Below, piece by piece: positions 33,648 to 41,637 of a DNA stretch of 64,000 nt. Location: assembly GCF_000717245.1 (NCBI RefSeq), contig NZ_JNYQ01000001.1, forward strand, positions 248,001-312,000, in the 5' to 3' direction. The notes beneath the pieces were generated by a model. It did not search any database, was not told the origin of the DNA, and worked only from the letters and a program-made list of their open reading frames with translations. Numbering within the stretch: the stretch's first letter is position 1; the number at the start of each line of letters is the position of its first letter. The position numbers and the translations under genes are program-made. This DNA comes from Kitasatospora papulosa. Lineage in GTDB: Bacteria; Actinomycetota; Actinomycetes; Streptomycetales; Streptomycetaceae.

Positions 33648-34880
33648 TCAGCCCCGTCGCGGGCGCAGGCGTACGGGGACGGAGCGGTGGCCGTTGCTGA
33701 TAAGCGAGGCCACCGGCCCCGTGTCCCCTTCCCCGGGGGCGAGCGCGGCATCGGGGAAACGGTCGAAGAAGGCCTCCAGCGCGATCTCCGCCTCCATCCT
33801 GGCCAGCGCCGCGCCCAGGCAGAAGTGGATCCCGTGACCGAAGGCCAGGTGCTCCTTCGTGATCCGGGTGACGTCGAAGGCGTGCGGGTCCCGGTGCCAG
33901 CCGGGATGGCGGTTGGCCGCGGCGTAGGAGGCGAGGATCGCCTCACCCTTCGCGATGGTCCGCCCGTCCGGCAGCTCGATGTCGGTCACGGCGAACCGCA
34001 GCGGAAGGTGCTTCACCGGCGGGGAGTGACGCAGCGTCTCCTCCACCACGTCCGTCCACGACGCACGGCCCTCACGGACATGGGCGAGCTGCTCCGGGTC
34101 CGTGAGCAGGCGCGTCACGGCCTGGTCGATCAGGTTCACGGTCGTCTCGTAACCGGCGTTGATCATCAGGAGGAGCGTGTCGCGCAGCTCCTCCTCGGCG
34201 AGGCCCCGGCCGTCGGCGTCCTCCTCGCCCAGCGCGATCAGCACGGACGCCATGTCCTCACCCGGGTCGGCACGCTTGGAGGCGATGAGCGCGTCGAGCA
34301 TGGCGTACAGCTGCTCGGTGTTGGCCGCGGCCTCCTCGGGGGTGAGCGTGGTCGAGAAGACGTCGTTGACCAGGGAGCGGAACTCGTTGCCCCGGTCGTC
34401 GGGGACGCCCAGCAGCCGGCCGATGACCGCGATGGGCAGCGGATAGGCCAACCGGTCGCGCAGATCGGCGACTTCACCGTCGGGGGTGGCCTCCAGGGCG
34501 TCCAGGAGCTGTTCCACGATGCCTTCGACGGTCGGCCTCATGGCCGCGACGCGCCGCGCGCTGAACGCGGGCGCGACGGTGCGCCGCAGACGGCGGTGGT
34601 CGCCCCCGTAGGCGGTGAACATGTTCGTGGCGGCGACCCACAGGGCCAGCGGCCACGTCCGGACGGCCTCGTCGAAACCGGGCCAGTGCCGGCGTCCGTC
34701 CTTGGACACCTCAGGGCTGGTCAGCAGTTGCTTGAGCAGAACCGGGTCGCTCACCGACCACGCCTCCACCCCGAGGATGTCGATGCGTGCGGCGGGACCC
34801 TGGGCGCGTAAGAGCTCGTGCTCGGCGTCCGCGTCGCGGGCTGCCGGGTCGAGGACGATGGGGGCGGGATGCTGGGGCAC
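33648..34880 (-). CDS. Cytochrome P450 (bacterial class I type)
   Basis: This 410-residue soluble monooxygenase has the I-helix MINAGYETTVN (oxygen-activation AGxET), the K-helix ETLR (Glu281, Arg284) and the haem loop FGHGIHFCLGAALARME with Cys354 as the iron ligand. It resembles actinobacterial CYP107/CYP105-type enzymes. No ferredoxin or reductase gene is adjacent, so it would rely on general redox partners. The substrate is unknown. Leu24 is encoded by TTA (34809-34811), which makes expression depend on bldA and links it to the developmental or secondary-metabolic phase. Confidence 0.93.
   Translation of the reverse strand: MPQHPAPIVLDPAARDADAEHELLRAQGPAARIDILGVEAWSVSDPVLLKQLLTSPEVSKDGRRHWPGFDEAVRTWPLALWVAATNMFTAYGGDHRRLRRTVAPAFSARRVAAMRPTVEGIVEQLLDALEATPDGEVADLRDRLAYPLPIAVIGRLLGVPDDRGNEFRSLVNDVFSTTLTPEEAAANTEQLYAMLDALIASKRADPGEDMASVLIALGEEDADGRGLAEEELRDTLLLMINAGYETTVNLIDQAVTRLLTDPEQLAHVREGRASWTDVVEETLRHSPPVKHLPLRFAVTDIELPDGRTIAKGEAILASYAAANRHPGWHRDPHAFDVTRITKEHLAFGHGIHFCLGAALARMEAEIALEAFFDRFPDAALAPGEGDTGPVASLISNGHRSVPVRLRPRRG
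34809..34811 (-). promoter_or_regulatory. TTA codon in the P450 gene
   Basis: In-frame TTA encodes Leu24 in the context HELLRAQ. Early TTA codons mark bldA-controlled genes in Streptomyces, mostly for secondary metabolism or regulation. Confidence 0.88.
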
Positions 34881-35000
34881 GGACGGTTCTCCTCGGTAGG
34901 GAAAGAGATCGCCACGGTTCTACCCCTCGCGGCGGGCGCGGACCCCGCCTCTCGTGGCACCTTCGCAGTCCCGCGCACGCCCGGACCGCCCGCGCCCGGA

Positions 35001-35960
35001 TCAGCCGCCCCGGCCCGCCGCCGTCCGCTGTGCGCGCCCCGGCGTCGGGTCCAGGTACACCCGCTGGATCGACGGGTAGCGCTCCCGCAGCTGCTGCTCC
35101 GCCTCCTCGCACGCCCATTCGATCTGTGCGGCCGTCGACGCGTCCCGGAAGTCGACCTTCGCGGCGACCAGCAGCTCCGCGGGGCCCTGGATCAGCGTGG
35201 TCAGCTCCAGCACCTCGACGACGTGCGGCACGGACAGCAGCTCCTCACGCACCCCGGCCCGCATGTCCGGCGGGAACGGCCGGCCGATCAGCAGCTGGGC
35301 GTTGGACCGGCACAGCACCCACGCCACGTACACCAGCAGGAGGCCGATGAGGACCGAGGCGACGCCGTCCCACACCGCGGAACCGGACAGCTGCCCGCCG
35401 AGCAGACCGCCGGCCGCCAGCAGCAGCCCCGCCAGGGCCGCCGAGTCCTCCATCACCACGGCCTTGACCGCGGTGTCGGGGGTCCGGCGCAGATAGCGCG
35501 GGGCGGGCATCCGGAGCCGCGCGGCCTCCCCGCGCACCTGTCGTACCCCCGTGCGCAGCGAGAAGCCCTCCAGCAGGAACGCCACCGCGAGCACGATGTA
35601 CGACACGAGCGGATCGCCCAGCTCCTCACCCTTCAGCAGGGTGTGGATGCCGTCGTACAGGGAGAACACCGCGCCCCCGACGAACGTGGCGACGGCGGCG
35701 AGCATCGCCCAGACGTACCTCTCGGGGCCGTAGCCGAGCGGGTGGTCCTCGTCGGGCGGCTTCTCGCTGCGCTTCAGCGCGGTGAGGAGCATCAGCTCGG
35801 TGACGGTGTCGGCGACCGAGTGCGCGGCCTCCGACAGCATCGCGCTCGAACTGCTGATCAGGCCTGCCACCAGCTTCGCCGCCGCGATACCGAGATTGGC
35901 GGCCGCCGCGACGACGACGGTGGACGTGGACTCGCCGCCCTCGGTCTGCTCGTCACCCAT
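35001..35960 (-). CDS. Cation diffusion facilitator (Zn2+/divalent metal exporter type)
   Basis: This 319-residue membrane protein has about six helices and a C-terminal cytoplasmic domain with PHVVEVLELTTLIQGPAELLVAAKVDF. TM2 holds the metal motif HSVAD (His and Asp four residues apart). TM5 reads VVMEDSAALAG, unlike the usual HxxxD and more like the SLC30A9-type subgroup, so substrate and mechanism may differ from a classic Zn2+/H+ antiporter. The ATG at 35960 starts MGDEQTEGG just before TM1; longer versions have non-homologous sequence. tesB is 28 bp upstream on the same strand. Confidence 0.88.
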   Translation of the reverse strand: MGDEQTEGGESTSTVVVAAAANLGIAAAKLVAGLISSSSAMLSEAAHSVADTVTELMLLTALKRSEKPPDEDHPLGYGPERYVWAMLAAVATFVGGAVFSLYDGIHTLLKGEELGDPLVSYIVLAVAFLLEGFSLRTGVRQVRGEAARLRMPAPRYLRRTPDTAVKAVVMEDSAALAGLLLAAGGLLGGQLSGSAVWDGVASVLIGLLLVYVAWVLCRSNAQLLIGRPFPPDMRAGVREELLSVPHVVEVLELTTLIQGPAELLVAAKVDFRDASTAAQIEWACEEAEQQLRERYPSIQRVYLDPTPGRAQRTAAGRGG

Positions 35961-35988
35961 GGTGGGCAGTATGTCCGAATATGCGGCC

Positions 35989-36864
35989 TCAGTCCCTCGG
36001 GACGCGGACCAGGCCCTCCTGGATGACCGTGATGGCCAGCTTGCCGTCCGCCGTCCAGATCCGGGCCTGCCCGAGACCACGCCCGCCGGACGCGGACGGC
36101 GACTCCTGGTCGTAGAGCAGCCACTCGTCGGCCCGGAAGGGCCGGTGGAACCACATCGCGTGGTCGAGGCTGGCGCCCACCACGTCGCCGACCGCCCAGC
36201 CGCCGCGCCCGTGGGCGAGCAGCACGGAGTCGAGCAGCGTCATGTCGGAGACGTACGTCGCCATGCAGACGTGCAGCAGCGGATCGTCCGCCAGCTTGCC
36301 GTTGGTCCGGAACCAGACCTGGGAGCGCGGCTCGCGGGGTTCGCCGGCCGTGGCGAACGGCGGCGCGTCGACGTACCGCAGGTCGACGGCCGCCCGGGCC
36401 TCCAGCAACCGGTCCACGATGCGCGGGTCGCTGAAGCGGTGCGCGTGGCGGGGCAGCAGCTCCGCCGCCGTCGGCAGCGTCTCCGGGTCCGGCGCCGAGG
36501 GCATGACCGCCTGGTGGTCCATGCCCTCCTCGTGGGCCTGGAACGACGCCGAGAGGTGGAAGATCGGCTTCCCGTGCTGGACGGCGACCACCCGGCGGGT
36601 GGTGAAGGACCGCCCGTCCCGGATCCGGTCCACGCTGTAGACGATCGGCGCGCCCGGGTCCCCGGGGCGCAGGAAGTACGCGTGCAGGGAGTGGGCGCCC
36701 CGGTCCTCGGGAACCGTGCGTCCGGCGGCCACCAGGGCCTGTGCCGCGACCTGGCCGCCGAAGACGCGGGGCACGACCGCCGAGCGGCTCGTGCCCCGGA
36801 AGATGTCCTGCTCGATCCGCTCGAGGTCGAGCAGATCGAGCAGGGATTCAAGTGCTGCGCTCAT
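35989..36864 (-). CDS. tesB: Acyl-CoA thioesterase II
   Basis: This 291-residue double-hotdog thioesterase hydrolyses fatty acyl-CoA to free acid and CoA. Family features are the N-terminal RVFGGQVAAQALVAAGRTV, AHSLHAYFLRPGDP, the RSFTTRRVVAVQ strand, and C-terminal LDHAMWFHRPFRADEWLLYDQESPSA with the catalytic Asp and neighbours. Length is normal. It lies 21 bp after the acyl-CoA dehydrogenase gene, so the two are likely one transcript in fatty acid metabolism. GGAGGAG lies just upstream of the ATG on the minus strand within the end of the gap. Confidence 0.94.
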   Translation of the reverse strand: MSAALESLLDLLDLERIEQDIFRGTSRSAVVPRVFGGQVAAQALVAAGRTVPEDRGAHSLHAYFLRPGDPGAPIVYSVDRIRDGRSFTTRRVVAVQHGKPIFHLSASFQAHEEGMDHQAVMPSAPDPETLPTAAELLPRHAHRFSDPRIVDRLLEARAAVDLRYVDAPPFATAGEPREPRSQVWFRTNGKLADDPLLHVCMATYVSDMTLLDSVLLAHGRGGWAVGDVVGASLDHAMWFHRPFRADEWLLYDQESPSASGGRGLGQARIWTADGKLAITVIQEGLVRVPRD

Positions 36865-36885
36865 GGAGGAGAAACGTAGCCGCTC

Positions 36886-38043
36886 TCAGAGACCCATGGA
36901 CTTGGCGATGATCGACTTCATGACCTCGCTGGTGCCGCCGTAGATGCGGTTGACCCGGTTGTCCGTGTACAGGCGGGCGATCGGGTACTCGTTCATGAAG
37001 CCGTAGCCACCGTGCAGCTGGAGGCAGCGGTCGATCACGCGGTGCGCGACCTCGGTGCAGAACAGCTTCGCCGACGCGGCCTCGGCGGGGGTGAGCTCGC
37101 CGGCGTCCAGGGCCTCGATCGCGCGGTCGCAGACGGCCTCGGCCGCGTCGACCTCGGCCTTGCAGGCGGCCAGTTCGAACTTGGTGTTCTGGAAGGACGC
37201 GACGGTCTTGCCGAACACGGTGCGGTCCTGCGTGTACTGCTGGGCGAACCGCACGGCGGCCTTCGCCTGCGCGTACGCGCCGACGGCGATGCCCAGGCGC
37301 TCCTGGGGGAGGTTCTGGCCGAGGTAGGAGAAGCCCTTGTTCTCCTCGCCCAGCAGGTCGTCGACGGGCACCTTGACGTCCACGAAGGCCAGTTCGGCGG
37401 TGTCGGAGACCTTGAGGCCCAGCTTGTCGAGCTTGCGGCCGACCGAGTAGCCCTCGGACTTGGTGTCGACCACCAGGAGCGAGATGCCGTGGCGGCGGTC
37501 GTCGGCCTTGGGGGCGTCCGTGCGGGCGCAGACGATGACCTTGTCGGCGTGTACGCCACCGGTGATGAAGGTCTTGGCGCCGTTGAGGACGTAGTGCGTG
37601 CCGTCCTCGGAGAGCTTGGCGGTCGTCTTCATGCCGGCCAGGTCCGAGCCGGTGCCCGGCTCGGTCATGGCTATCGCGTACATGGACTTGCCCGAGACGA
37701 AGTCCGGCAGCCAGCGCTTCTTCTGCTCCTCGGTGGCGTACGCCTTGAGGTACGGCAGGCAGAGCAGGACGTGCACGCCGGAGCCGCCGAAGGAGATGCC
37801 CGCGCGGGCGGTCTCCTCGTACAGGACCGCCTCGAACTTGAAGGACTCCTCGCCGGCGCCGCCGTACTCCTCGGGCACCTCGATGCCGAAGATGCCCAGC
37901 TCGGCGAGCTTGTAGTAGAAGTCGCGAGGCGCCTGGCCCGCCGCGAACCACTCGTCGTAGACGGGGACGACCTCGGCCTCGATGAAGGCGCGGATGGTCT
38001 CCCGGAACGCCTCGTGGTCCTCGTTGTAAACCGTACGGCGCAC
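36886..38043 (-). CDS. Acyl-CoA dehydrogenase, long-chain type
   Basis: This 385-residue FAD enzyme has AMTEPGTGSDLAGMKT, the LHGGYGFMNEYPIARLY region and a C-terminal RIYGGTSEVMK. The Glu of the MCAD-type EGT motif is replaced by Gly. A Glu is found instead at LPQERL (Glu248), the base position used by long-chain and isovaleryl-type enzymes. So catalysis should be intact with LCAD geometry, and the substrates are probably longer acyl-CoAs. The start is GTG. A TAAGC-N4-GCTCA inverted repeat lies 43 bp upstream. tesB follows at 21 bp. Confidence 0.92.
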   Translation of the reverse strand: MRRTVYNEDHEAFRETIRAFIEAEVVPVYDEWFAAGQAPRDFYYKLAELGIFGIEVPEEYGGAGEESFKFEAVLYEETARAGISFGGSGVHVLLCLPYLKAYATEEQKKRWLPDFVSGKSMYAIAMTEPGTGSDLAGMKTTAKLSEDGTHYVLNGAKTFITGGVHADKVIVCARTDAPKADDRRHGISLLVVDTKSEGYSVGRKLDKLGLKVSDTAELAFVDVKVPVDDLLGEENKGFSYLGQNLPQERLGIAVGAYAQAKAAVRFAQQYTQDRTVFGKTVASFQNTKFELAACKAEVDAAEAVCDRAIEALDAGELTPAEAASAKLFCTEVAHRVIDRCLQLHGGYGFMNEYPIARLYTDNRVNRIYGGTSEVMKSIIAKSMGL

Positions 38044-38085
38044 GGGGTGCCTCCTGGTGTCAGCTTCGGCTTCGGTCGCAGTGGC

Positions 38086-38099
38086 TAAGCGCTTGCTCA
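38086..38099. promoter_or_regulatory. Inverted repeat upstream of the long-chain acyl-CoA dehydrogenase
   Basis: TAAGCGCTTGCTCA has arms TAAGC and GCTCA (4 of 5 complementary) around GCTT and includes the palindrome AAGCGCTT. It begins 43 bp before the GTG start. It resembles operators of TetR-type fatty-acid regulators; the regulator is not in the neighbourhood. Confidence 0.55.
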
Positions 38100-38320
38100 G
38101 TCCTGGTCAAAAGTTACCCGGCGGTCACGGCGGCTGTCCAGGGTGATGCGCAGCACGCCCGCCTCCCGCGCGGGACGCCGGTGGCGGTCGGTCGCGGAGC
38201 GTGGCCGCCGCGAGCGCTGCGTACGTCTCGATGGCGAGGGGCGGCGGGCGGGCGCACAGTGAAATGAGAGCCGGTGAGGACGCGAGCAGCCTCGCCGCAC
38301 CGATCCACTGTGAGGCAGTC

Positions 38321-38758
38321 ATGGCTGAGTTCGAGACCTCGGGCGGGAGTTCGGGTGAGAAGACGCGCGGCAGGACCACCATCGCGGACGGCGTGGTGGC
38401 CACCATCGCCGGAATCGCCATCCGCGAGACCGAGGGAGTGCACTCGGTGGGCCGCGGAGCGTCCAAGGCGATAGGCGCGGTGGCGGGACGCGTGGGCGGA
38501 TCCTCCGGCGGAGGACGCGGCGTGAAGGTGGAGGTGGGGGAGAAGCAGACCGCGGTCGACGTCGACATCGAGGTCGAGTACGGCATTCCGATCCACGAAC
38601 TCGCCGACAGGGTCAGGACCCATGTGACCGACGCGGTGGAGACGATGACGGGCCTGGAGGTCGTCGAGATCAACATCAACGTCTTCGACGTCCACATCCC
38701 CGGCGACGACGACGAGGACGACGAGGACAGCGGACGGTCCTCCGCACGCGTGCAGTGA
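38321..38758 (+). CDS. Asp23/Gls24-family envelope stress protein
   Basis: The 145-residue protein has the DUF322/Asp23 core: RTTIADGVVATIAGIAIRETEGVHSVG followed by VEVGEKQTAVDVDIEVEYGIPIHELADRVR and a last strand VVEININVFDVHI. A strongly acidic tail (DDDEDDEDS) follows. Members act at the membrane periphery in cell-envelope stress; in Streptomyces several paralogues exist. It has no signal peptide. The ATG at 38321 is preceded by GAGG; a longer upstream frame lacks the family character. No partner gene (such as amaP-like) is adjacent. Confidence 0.86.
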   Translation: MAEFETSGGSSGEKTRGRTTIADGVVATIAGIAIRETEGVHSVGRGASKAIGAVAGRVGGSSGGGRGVKVEVGEKQTAVDVDIEVEYGIPIHELADRVRTHVTDAVETMTGLEVVEININVFDVHIPGDDDEDDEDSGRSSARVQ

Positions 38759-38865
38759 CGGCGCCCCCGCCCTGGCACCCGCCCCACTGTCAGTGGCGTG
38801 GTGCACCATCGGTTCCGTGGATCACCGCACGGGCGTGATCCGACGGACCGACGGCAGGGCGGGGC

Positions 38866-39207
38866 ATGACGATCAGCGACCGGCGCATGGCGGAGTACGC
38901 GTTCCTCGACGGGCTGTACCGGGACCCCTACTTCCCGGACCACGTCGTCGACCGGGGCAAGGCCGTGCTGGTCCGGCTCTGCGCACGGATAGAGGCGGAA
39001 CGCCCGGCCGACCTGACCGCGCTGTACGTGCTCACGCACGCGGCGACCGAGGAGTTCAACGCCCTGGAAGCCGAGTTCGAGGCGGCGGGCAGCGACATCG
39101 AGACGGTCGCCCGTGAGGAGATAGCCGAGGACTTCTGGGCGATCGCCATGGCCTACGGCTTCACCGGGGCGGACGTGGAGGAGCTCATCGCGACCCGGGA
39201 CTGGTGA
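38866..39207 (+). CDS. DUF5713-type small protein
   Basis: The 113-residue acidic soluble protein has the pattern MAEYAFLDGLYRDPYFPDHVVDRGK, then helices with HAATEEFNALEAEFEAAGSDIET and an EDFWAIAMAYGF C-terminal block. This is typical of DUF5713 proteins, whose function is unknown. The short gap to the Asp23 gene (107 bp) allows but does not prove co-transcription. It converges on the GH3 gene, which ends 22 bp further on. Confidence 0.72.
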   Translation: MTISDRRMAEYAFLDGLYRDPYFPDHVVDRGKAVLVRLCARIEAERPADLTALYVLTHAATEEFNALEAEFEAAGSDIETVAREEIAEDFWAIAMAYGFTGADVEELIATRDW

Positions 39208-39229
39208 CCGCGGCGGCCTCGTGCCCGGG

Positions 39230-41557
39230 TCATGGCCGGGTCGCCGTCACCGTGAACCGGGCTTCCCGGGTGCGGTGCGACGACGGGCCTGTGCCGATCG
39301 CGAACTCACCCGGCTCCACGGCCCATTCACCGGCGTAGGTGAACGAGGCCAGGGTGCCCGCCTCCACGGGGAACGTGACCTCGGTGCTCTCGCCGGGTGC
39401 CAGCTCCACCTGGACGAAGCCCCGCAGTTCGCGCGTCCGCGGCCACGTGGTGCCGCCGCGCACCCGGCGCACGTAGAGCTGCACGGTCTCCCGCACCGGG
39501 CGGGCGCCGGTGTTCGACACCCGCACCTCGCAGCTGACGGGCGCGCGGGAGCCGTCCCCGTCCCCGGCGAACGCGTCCACTCCTGCCGCCGCCAGGGACA
39601 GCCGGGGCTCCCCGTACTCCACCGTCGTGTAGGACAGCCCGTGCCCGAAGGGGTGGCGTGCGGTGGCGGGCTGGTCGACGTACCCCCGGTAGCCGTGGTC
39701 CTTCCCGTTGTAGAAGACGGGCAGCTGCGCCGCCGAGCGGGGCACGGAGACGGGCAGCCGCCCCTGCGGCTCCGCCTCGCCGAACAGTACGTCGGCGACG
39801 GCCCTCCCGCCCCACGGCCCCGGGTACCACGCGCTCAGCACCGCCGCCGCCTTTCCGGTGAGGTCGGGCAGTGCGTGCGGCCGGCCCTGGACCAGCACCA
39901 CGACGACCGGGGTCCCGGTCGCGGAGACGGCGTCCAGCAGCGCCGACTGCCCCTCCGGCAGACCCAGTTCGGCCAGGTCGACGCCCTCGCCGCAGGTCAT
40001 CTCCACCGGATTGCCGGCCAGGACGACGGCCGCCCCGTTGGCGTCGAACCGGGTGTCCCGCTCACGGGCGCTCGAACCGCCGAGGACCAGCACCGCCACG
40101 TCGGCCCCGGCGGCGAGTGCCACCGCCTCGGGAAGACCGGACAGGTCCCCGCCGACGAGGCCGCAGCCCCGGGCGTAGGTGACCTCGGTGCCCTCCGGCG
40201 CCGCGGCACGGAGACCGGCGAGCACACCGCCGCCCGTGCCCGGCCGCTGCGGCGCGGTGTAGTCGCCGATCTGCTGCGGTACGGAATCGGCGTTCGGCCC
40301 GATGACCGCGAGGGTCACGGACGGGAGGCCCGCCAGCGGCAGCGTCACCCCGTCGTGTGCGAGGAGGGTGACGCACTCCCGGGCCATGCGCTTGCTCAGC
40401 CGCTCCAGACCTCCGGGATCCGGGACCTGCTCGACGGTGTACGGACGCTCGAAGAGGCCGAGGCGGAACTTCAGCGCGAGGACGCGGCCCACCGCCCGGT
40501 CGAGCGCGGCCTCCTCGACCAGTCCCCGCCGGACCGCCTCCCCGAGCCTGGGGTAGCAGTCGTCCCACAGGCTCAGGTCCGTCCCCGCACGCAGCGCCAT
40601 CGCCCCCGCCGCCACCGGATCACCCGCCAGCCGCACCAGACGGTCCACCGCGAGCCCGTCGGCCATCACCAGCCCCTCGAAACCCCACCGCTCCCGGAGG
40701 ATCCCGGTCAGCAGCCGAGGGTTCGCCGCGCACGGGACGCCGTCGAACTCGTTGTACGCGGCCATGAGGCCCGCGGCCCCGGCCCGTACCCCCGCCCGCG
40801 CCGCCACCAGGTGGATCTCGTGCAGCTCCCGCAGGCCCAGCTCGGTCGCGGCGCTGTTCCGGCCACCCACCGTCGCCCCCTGCCCGGCGAAGTGCTTGAG
40901 CACCACCGCCGCACGGTCCGGACCGATGGCCTCCCCGGCCGGACCCTGCGCCCCGCGCACCAGCGCCTCGGTGAACCGGGCCGCCAGATACGGGTCCTCG
41001 CCGAAGCACTCCTCCGCGCGGCCCCAGCGAGGATCCCGCACCAGGTCGAGCGCGGAGACCAGGGCGACATGGCCGCCGCGCGCCCTGAGCTGGGCCGCCG
41101 CGAGACGGGCCGCCTCCTCGTACAGCTCAGGATCCCAGGTGGCGCCGACCGCCAGATTGACCGGCAGCAGCGTCCCGTCCAGCGCCTGCAGCCCGTGCGG
41201 CATCTCCTCGACCAGCAGGACCGGGATCCCGAGCCGGGTGCTCCCGACGACGTGCCGCTGCACCGCGTCGGCCACCCTCGCCCCGTCCGCCGCGCCGATC
41301 CCGGTCTCCGCCGTCACACCGGACCAGGGGTCGGCGCGCTGGAGCCCGTACAGCGCGCCCATCCCGTCACCGGCCGCCACCTCCGCCCGGAACGCGTCCG
41401 TCAGCCGGTGACCGGACGCGGTGCGCTCGTAGGCGTCCCAGCCGTACATCCGCTGGTTGACCTGGCCCACCTTCTCGGTGAGCGTCATCCGTGACAGCAG
41501 GTCGCGGACCCGGTGGGCGACGGGCATCCCCGGATCGCGGAACAGCGGCTCGGACAT
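39230..41557 (-). CDS. Family 3 glycoside hydrolase (beta-glycosidase)
   Basis: This 775-residue enzyme has the GH3 N-terminal barrel (DPRWGRAEECFGEDP, VVLKHFAGQG, LMAAYNEFDGVPCAANP) and the nucleophile Asp300 in LVMADGL. The second alpha/beta domain and a C-terminal fibronectin III-like domain (GARPVRETVQLYVRRV, APGESTEVTF) follow. There is no signal peptide, so it acts on imported sugars. The nucleophile motif is MADG rather than SDW, which may mark a subgroup. It ends the leftward operon after the GH5-like gene. The ATG at 41557 has GAGGTG upstream. Sugar specificity (glucosidic, xylosidic or GlcNAc) is not readable. Confidence 0.9.
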   Translation of the reverse strand: MSEPLFRDPGMPVAHRVRDLLSRMTLTEKVGQVNQRMYGWDAYERTASGHRLTDAFRAEVAAGDGMGALYGLQRADPWSGVTAETGIGAADGARVADAVQRHVVGSTRLGIPVLLVEEMPHGLQALDGTLLPVNLAVGATWDPELYEEAARLAAAQLRARGGHVALVSALDLVRDPRWGRAEECFGEDPYLAARFTEALVRGAQGPAGEAIGPDRAAVVLKHFAGQGATVGGRNSAATELGLRELHEIHLVAARAGVRAGAAGLMAAYNEFDGVPCAANPRLLTGILRERWGFEGLVMADGLAVDRLVRLAGDPVAAGAMALRAGTDLSLWDDCYPRLGEAVRRGLVEEAALDRAVGRVLALKFRLGLFERPYTVEQVPDPGGLERLSKRMARECVTLLAHDGVTLPLAGLPSVTLAVIGPNADSVPQQIGDYTAPQRPGTGGGVLAGLRAAAPEGTEVTYARGCGLVGGDLSGLPEAVALAAGADVAVLVLGGSSARERDTRFDANGAAVVLAGNPVEMTCGEGVDLAELGLPEGQSALLDAVSATGTPVVVVLVQGRPHALPDLTGKAAAVLSAWYPGPWGGRAVADVLFGEAEPQGRLPVSVPRSAAQLPVFYNGKDHGYRGYVDQPATARHPFGHGLSYTTVEYGEPRLSLAAAGVDAFAGDGDGSRAPVSCEVRVSNTGARPVRETVQLYVRRVRGGTTWPRTRELRGFVQVELAPGESTEVTFPVEAGTLASFTYAGEWAVEPGEFAIGTGPSSHRTREARFTVTATRP

Positions 41558-41570
41558 GAACGGTTCACCT

Positions 41571-41610
41571 CGGGAGGTCGGGAGGTCGGGAGGTCGGGAG
41601 GTCGAGAGAT
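41571..41610. repeat. 8-bp tandem repeat between the GH5-like and GH3 genes
   Basis: Four perfect copies of CGGGAGGT (41571-41602) and a fifth degenerate copy CGAGAGAT (41603-41610) form a 40-bp microsatellite, 14 bp upstream of the GH3 start on the minus strand. Copy-number slippage would change spacing near the GH3 ribosome-binding site. Confidence 0.9.
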
Positions 41611-41637
41611 CGGGAAGCAGGGAAGGGCGGGGGCGGA

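Noticed and set aside
34809..34811. Further TTA codons in other genes, for example desB near 21530, the permease near 44767 and the XRE gene near 48353
   Set aside because: In each of these places the TTA or TAA string falls out of frame (reads CTT AGC, CTT ACC or GCT AAG); only adpA and the P450 have in-frame TTA among the sites I checked.
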